Positions 59,286 through 64,000 of a stretch of DNA of 64,000 nt are shown in pieces. Each line of letters begins with the position of its first letter. The stretch's first letter is position 1. A program made the translations under genes and the position numbers. This DNA comes from Calycina herbarum. Its lineage: Eukaryota > Ascomycota > Leotiomycetes > Helotiales > Pezizellaceae. The stretch lies in NCBI GenBank assembly GCA_001414485.1, contig LLEY01000065.1, positions 1 through 64,000 on the forward strand, given 5' to 3'. Below the pieces are notes generated by a model. It ran no database searches. It saw only the letters and a list, made by a program, of their open reading frames with translations, and was not told the origin of the DNA.

Positions 59286-61613
59286 TAGTCCTCTATTAAA
59301 AGATAAGAGGAAAAGCTAGATAAGAAGGAGGAGGAGGCGATAGTAAAGATTCTATAGTTATAAAAGTAGAAGGCCTTTCTTAAAGAAAGGTAATATAAAA
59401 TGTCTTATTAAGAACTTCGTTTTCTTAATAAACTTAATACTACTAAGGAAATAGAAAAGAAAGAGAAGAAGGAGAAAGAAAGAGAGGAATAAGAGCAGTA
59501 GGAGGCAGAGGTTACCTATCTAGCAGCTCTGTCTATTCCTATTAACTTCTAATCTAAGATAGTTCTTAACCTAGTCTTCTTTACTACTTTTTCTTTAAAC
59601 TATAAAATATAAGTAAACCTAGGTTTTTCTAATAGAACTTCTAAAGTTCTACTAAGTAATAGTTAAGATTACTTCTTAGCTCTTAAGTATTTTCTAAGTA
59701 TAGGTAATCTAACTATTAAATTAGATACTTAACTTATCTTTTAATAAGTTTATAGTTAAGAATCCTTTTAACTTTATATTTAGTATTTAGGTTTACTAGT
59801 TAAATTTCTATAATTAGAGCTAGTAGTACTCCTAGTAGTACTAGTTTAAGTAAGGATATATAGAATACTAGGTAGATGTTTATTATCTTTAGTAGTACTA
59901 GTTTATAATTTAAAAGTCTCTTAACTTATTTAATTTTAAATAGTCTAAGTTTTTTATAATCTAGTTTATTACTTAGTCTTTTTATATTAATATTTTTTTA
60001 TACTAGGTAGACTTTATCTCTCTCTTTTAGTATTAGCTTCTAACTACGTCGTTTATTATAATAGTATATATTTCTTTCTACTAAAAATTATAGATCTTCT
60101 ATAAGTTCCTTATATAGACTCTTAAATTTTAAGACGTAAATATAAGTAAGTTAGTTATCGATAGTTATAGATATTAGTTCTTAATATACTATTATTTTAT
60201 ACTTAAAGTTAGTATAGAATAGTATAATAAGTATTATTTCTATTACTAAACTATTATAGGTAAACTATACTAAGAGTAGTAGTTCTACCTAGTTATTTTA
60301 TTAATAGTTTATATAATAATAAAGGTATATTTCTATTACTTAGTTTATATGTTTATTTCCTCTATTTATCTAAGAGTAAAAAGCTATAGAAAGCTTTCTT
60401 TTAATACTTAATCGTTTTATAAGAGCGATCTAAAATTTTAAGATAAAGAGCTTATCTCTATCTAAGATTATCTCTTCTAGTAGTTTATATCTTAAGACTA
60501 CTTCTTTTAGGAATACGAATACTAATTCCTTAGCTATACTTAATTCTATATATTATACTAGAATTATATATTTTATAAGCCTTTCTATAATAACTAGGAT
60601 AGAATTATATTCGACTTTTATTATTAGATCCTTAGATTTTAGTAGTTTAATAATAAAATCTATAGATATCGGTTTCTAAGGTACCTATAGTATTAGAGTA
60701 GTGTTTATCTATCTATAAGAAGTATAGTAGGAAGCCTTATTCTAGATATAAGTATTATATTCTACTATTACTTCCTTAACTATTATAGATAATCGATTAA
60801 TATAGTAGTATTATCTTATTTACTAAAGAGTTTTATAAATTCCTTAGTAGCTATAAGTAGGCGTAGTATAGTATTCCTATATAAATTCTTTTATATATAA
60901 GCTAAGAACCTATAGTTTTCCTTTTATATACTAGTTATACCTTTTATATATATTTTAAATATTATCTATCTAAATATTATTTATTACTACTATTTTATAT
61001 ATAGTAGATACTAAGTCTCTATTCTTAAGAGTTTTTAAGATTATAATCTTCTTATACTCTTTATTTCTCTTATATCTAGGTTTTTAGCTAAGAGTATTAG
61101 CTTAAGTATTTAATATTTCTTTTATATATTAAATAATAATATTAAATCCTTCTAATATTTCTATCTATCTAGCTAACTATCTAGTTATAAGTTCTTTAGT
61201 TATTATAAATGTTTTAAAGTTCTTATAGTTAAATAAAATCGTAACTTAGTATTTTACTAGCTATAAATAAATTCTCTAGTATTCTAAGACTAATACTATA
61301 GTAAGTAATTCTTTATTAAAGATACTATAGTTTTACTATACTAGGTTAAACGTTTTAGAATAATATATAATAAGTATAAGTTTCTCTTTTTTATTTAGTT
61401 ATAGATAAATCGTATCTACTAATATATCTAAAGTATCTATTTTAATTATACTTAGTTTTTTTATATTAAAATTATATAGAATAGGTTTTTCTATAAACCT
61501 TACTTTAATTTTTTAAAAAGCGTTCTTAACTTATTTATTTTAAATAAATTTAATAGCTTTCTTTACTAATACTATTATTAGTTTAGTAATCTTTATATAG
61601 TCTTATATAAATA
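59286..61613 (-). mobile_element. Gypsy copy D, right piece: chromodomain to reverse transcriptase
   Basis: It continues copy D after the B insertion, on the minus strand, collinear with C from about 10320 to 12640: chromodomain near 59740-59790, integrase near 60350-60900 and RNase H near 61430. It stops at the TA in front of F5 (61612-61613). The expected continuation is not found after F5, so the rest of D has been lost. Confidence 0.8.
59300..59640 (+). pseudogene. Antisense reading frame of gypsy copy D, partial
   Basis: The plus-strand frame is rich in Lys, Glu and Gln (KKEKKEKEREE), then gives EAEVTYLAALSIPINF, close to the antisense frame of copy C. The front part lies left of the B insertion. 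Stops are TAG/TAA. Confidence 0.38.
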
Positions 61614-63474
61614 ACGTAGTATACTAGGACCTCGTGATTATTAGAACCTCGTGAATTTTTTCCCTACTCTACTACCTCTAACTTTAATACACGTTTTCTT
61701 AACAACTACCTAATAGAATCTTAAACCTAAGAAGCTCGAATTATTCTAGTTATCGAAGCTATTTAATTATCTAAACGAATAAACCGTAGTAAAGCTACGA
61801 AGCTATATAGAGTCTCTTATTCTATACTTACTAATAAAATAGCTAGTTAAACTACTCTTAACAAACGCTAGCTAGTAAATTATAAAATAACTATAATAGA
61901 AGAGGAGGTAATTATTTAAAATATACTTAATCTAGATATAAGAGGATTTATACCCTAGCTAGGTAGTATAGAAGATATAGTAAATTATATACTCGAGTTA
62001 TATAAAGGATAACGTATTAGAAAGAACTAGGTATAACGATTTATATAACGACGTCTAGAACTAAAGACGTATTTTAATTACGTTTACGATTTCTAAAAAG
62101 CTTTATACGAAGATTCTAAGCTAATTAGCACGTGGTTTCGACTAGTAGAGAATATATAGGCGAAATATAGGATCTAAGACTACGATTTCTATAACTTTAA
62201 TAAGACTAGTTTTATAATAGGTATTATCTATACTAGAATAGTTATTATACGCGCTGATCGACGTAGTAGAGATAAGGCTATCTAACTAGGTAATCGGGAA
62301 TAAGCTATAGTAATTATTTATATTAATAAAGAGGGTTTAAGCATCTCTCTATTCTTAGTAGTTTAAGAGAAAAATCACCTTACTAGTTAGTATACTAAGA
62401 GCGGTCTTCCTAATAACTAGGTTATTAAACTAACTAGTAATAGATAGACTAATAATAAGACGGGCTTAGAATAGCTAGAACACTTCGATAAGTATACTCG
62501 TAGTTATATAAAAGAGCTATATCGAATATTAGTTCTAGATAGATATAAGAGTTATAAATCAGTAGTATTCTAAGAGTATTATAAGTTATATAATATTATT
62601 ACTCTTTACCTACCTTCTTATTTATCTTATCTAACCTAGCTACTTAACGTTAGATGTTTTAGTATTCTTAAACATATATATAAGCGTTAAATTAAGACCT
62701 TTATTAAAGCTTATATAAACTATATTACTAAGGTTAAGTTCTTTCTTATGTTTTATATAGCCTATAACTAGTTAATAACAACCTAAAACGCTAAAGCTAG
62801 GTTCTATAGAGCTGGTCTAGTACCTCTAGAACCCTAGACTATAATCTTAAAGCTTAATATTAAGTTATAGACTCCTATACCTACCAGACCCCTCTCTGCC
62901 GACGCTACCTCTTAGGTCTCCTAGACTCCTCGTAACCCTTCTAAAGCTCTTTCGTAATCAACTCTTATTAAAGATTATATTACTTATTACTAAGAAAGCT
63001 CGCTAATATCTATTTTCTAGACAATCACTTTATTAGTAAAAGGTATAAAGCGATTAGCTTATAAGGTAACCCTCTTATTAGCTAAGGTCTATATACTTCG
63101 AATAGTAAATAAAGCTCTTAATAAACGCCGGAGAGCTAAAAATACCCGTGTCTAAGAAGGAGGTATACTTACTATAGAGAATATATAAGACGGATTAGCT
63201 TAGAAGAATACGAAGGAGCAGGTTCGACGTAATAAGCGCTCTAGAGAGAGTAAAGAAGATAAAAGACAAACGACTTAGTAACGTTATAATACTTATAGAA
63301 AAACTAGTTATAATATATAGACGTGTTAAGAAGTTATAGATATATCTAGTTTATTAGATTTTAAGTAGTTTTAATTAATTTAATTTATTATAGTAGTTTT
63401 ATTATATTTTAAAGTAGTAGAGTAGGAAAAAATTCACAAGGTTCTAATAATTATAAGATCCTAGTATACTACGT
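61614..63474 (+). mobile_element. F5: complete Fot1/pogo-type transposon (1861 bp), RIP-inactivated
   Basis: Terminal repeats start ACGTAGTATACTAGGACC at 61614 and end AGTATACTACGT at 63474, with TA on each side (61612-61613, 63475-63476). Each repeat has ACCTCGTGA twice at 17-bp spacing. The plus strand encodes the transposase: an HTH region, the first DDE block FYNFNKTSF (normally NFDETGF) near 62190, LVLDRYKSY near 62535, a QPLDVGCF-type block near 62640 and a C-terminal zinc-knuckle remnant near 63290-63330. It is the full-length relative of F1. Confidence 0.92.
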
Positions 63475-63476
63475 TA

Positions 63477-64000
63477 TTTATTTATTATATATTAAGCTAA
63501 CTAAAAACTATTATAAATAACTTAGATACTCTTATTAAGAGATAATAAAAGCCGCTGTCTACTGTAGCTTATCACTGCTTACCCGCCTCTACGTATAAGA
63601 AAAAAGACGCCGATTTAAAGTATATACTACTCTATAAAACCTTACTCTTTCTACGATACCACGGTATATTACGTAGTCAAAGAAAGTCACAAAAATATAA
63701 TAAAAATTCTAATCGATCCCTAGAACCGTCTTGAAGAAGTGTCTTAAGTCTTACAACTTTTCAACAGGTGGTTGTGGTTGTATTGAGGTAGAAGCTGGTG
63801 TGCCTTAAATTAGCGTCGTTTTTCTCATACGTAGAGCCCGCTTCCCACCTTCGCCTCACCCTTAGCTTACCCAGTATTGCTGACAAAGCAGGACCTGCAC
63901 ACGTTGTGTGACATTGACAACTGTCAAGGCAGCCGCACAAGGTTGTCCATATCGACATTACCAACCTCACTTTCTTCAGAGCCTTCTGTCTTATCACATT
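63477..64000. other. End of the RIP block and start of another gene island
   Basis: CA and TG return from about 63720. A minus-strand frame (63761-63997, 78 codons, Cys-rich middle CGCLDSCQCHTTC) may be an exon of a gene continuing past the window, but no family is recognised and the frame may be chance. Confidence 0.35.

Noticed and set aside
45771..63476. AT-rich tract as centromere or mitochondrial insertion
   Set aside because: The AT content is explained by RIP of identifiable transposons; no mitochondrial gene or centromere-specific array is seen.

Overview
The window is chromosomal DNA of a filamentous ascomycete (Pezizomycotina-type). Two things show this. Genes have short introns with GTAAGT-type donors and TACTAAC/CTAAC branch sites. 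Long tracts have almost lost CpA and TpG dinucleotides while keeping CpG, CpC and CpT, which is the mark of repeat-induced point mutation (RIP). RIP turns CAG/CAA/TGG codons into stops and removes ATG, so about 50 kb has essentially no open reading frame even though transposon proteins can still be read across the stops. No species is claimed.

Layout: 1-169, end of a Ty1/copia element. 170-5569, RIP-degraded chromovirus-type Ty3/gypsy copy A, whose LTR ends inside a gene. 5565-7770, non-RIP island with one hydrophilic protein gene of unknown function. 7771-8560, transition. 8561-31713, RIP block: a gypsy pol fragment (H), gypsy C with both LTRs, four Fot1/pogo-type transposons (F1-F4), a 1.37-kb module of unknown nature and unassigned DNA. 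31714-37552, a minus-strand Tad1-type LINE with a 14-bp target-site duplication. 37553-45476, second non-RIP island: a spliced DUF4238 gene, a degraded nucleoside-phosphorylase-domain (NLR-type) gene and a small membrane/zinc-ribbon-like ORF. 45477-63476, second RIP block: a graded tandem repeat, a second copy of the 1.37-kb module and a nest in which gypsy E lies in gypsy B, B lies in gypsy D, and Fot1-type F5 abuts D. 63477-64000, return towards non-RIP DNA.

The genome is thus divided into small gene islands and inactivated transposon blocks. Insertion order can be read in places: B entered D (target duplication TGGTC/TAGTC), E entered B, and the copia element at the left edge largely lacks RIP and so is probably late.

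The most interesting signals are: (1) an antisense reading frame between the chromodomain and the 3' LTR, shared by two diverged gypsy families; (2) a 17-bp head-to-tail doubled motif inside the terminal inverted repeats of all four Fot1/pogo families, with a different motif in each; (3) a host gene whose present stop codon is supplied by the terminal bases of an LTR. All identifications come from reading the sequence and recalled family motifs; no database search was run.
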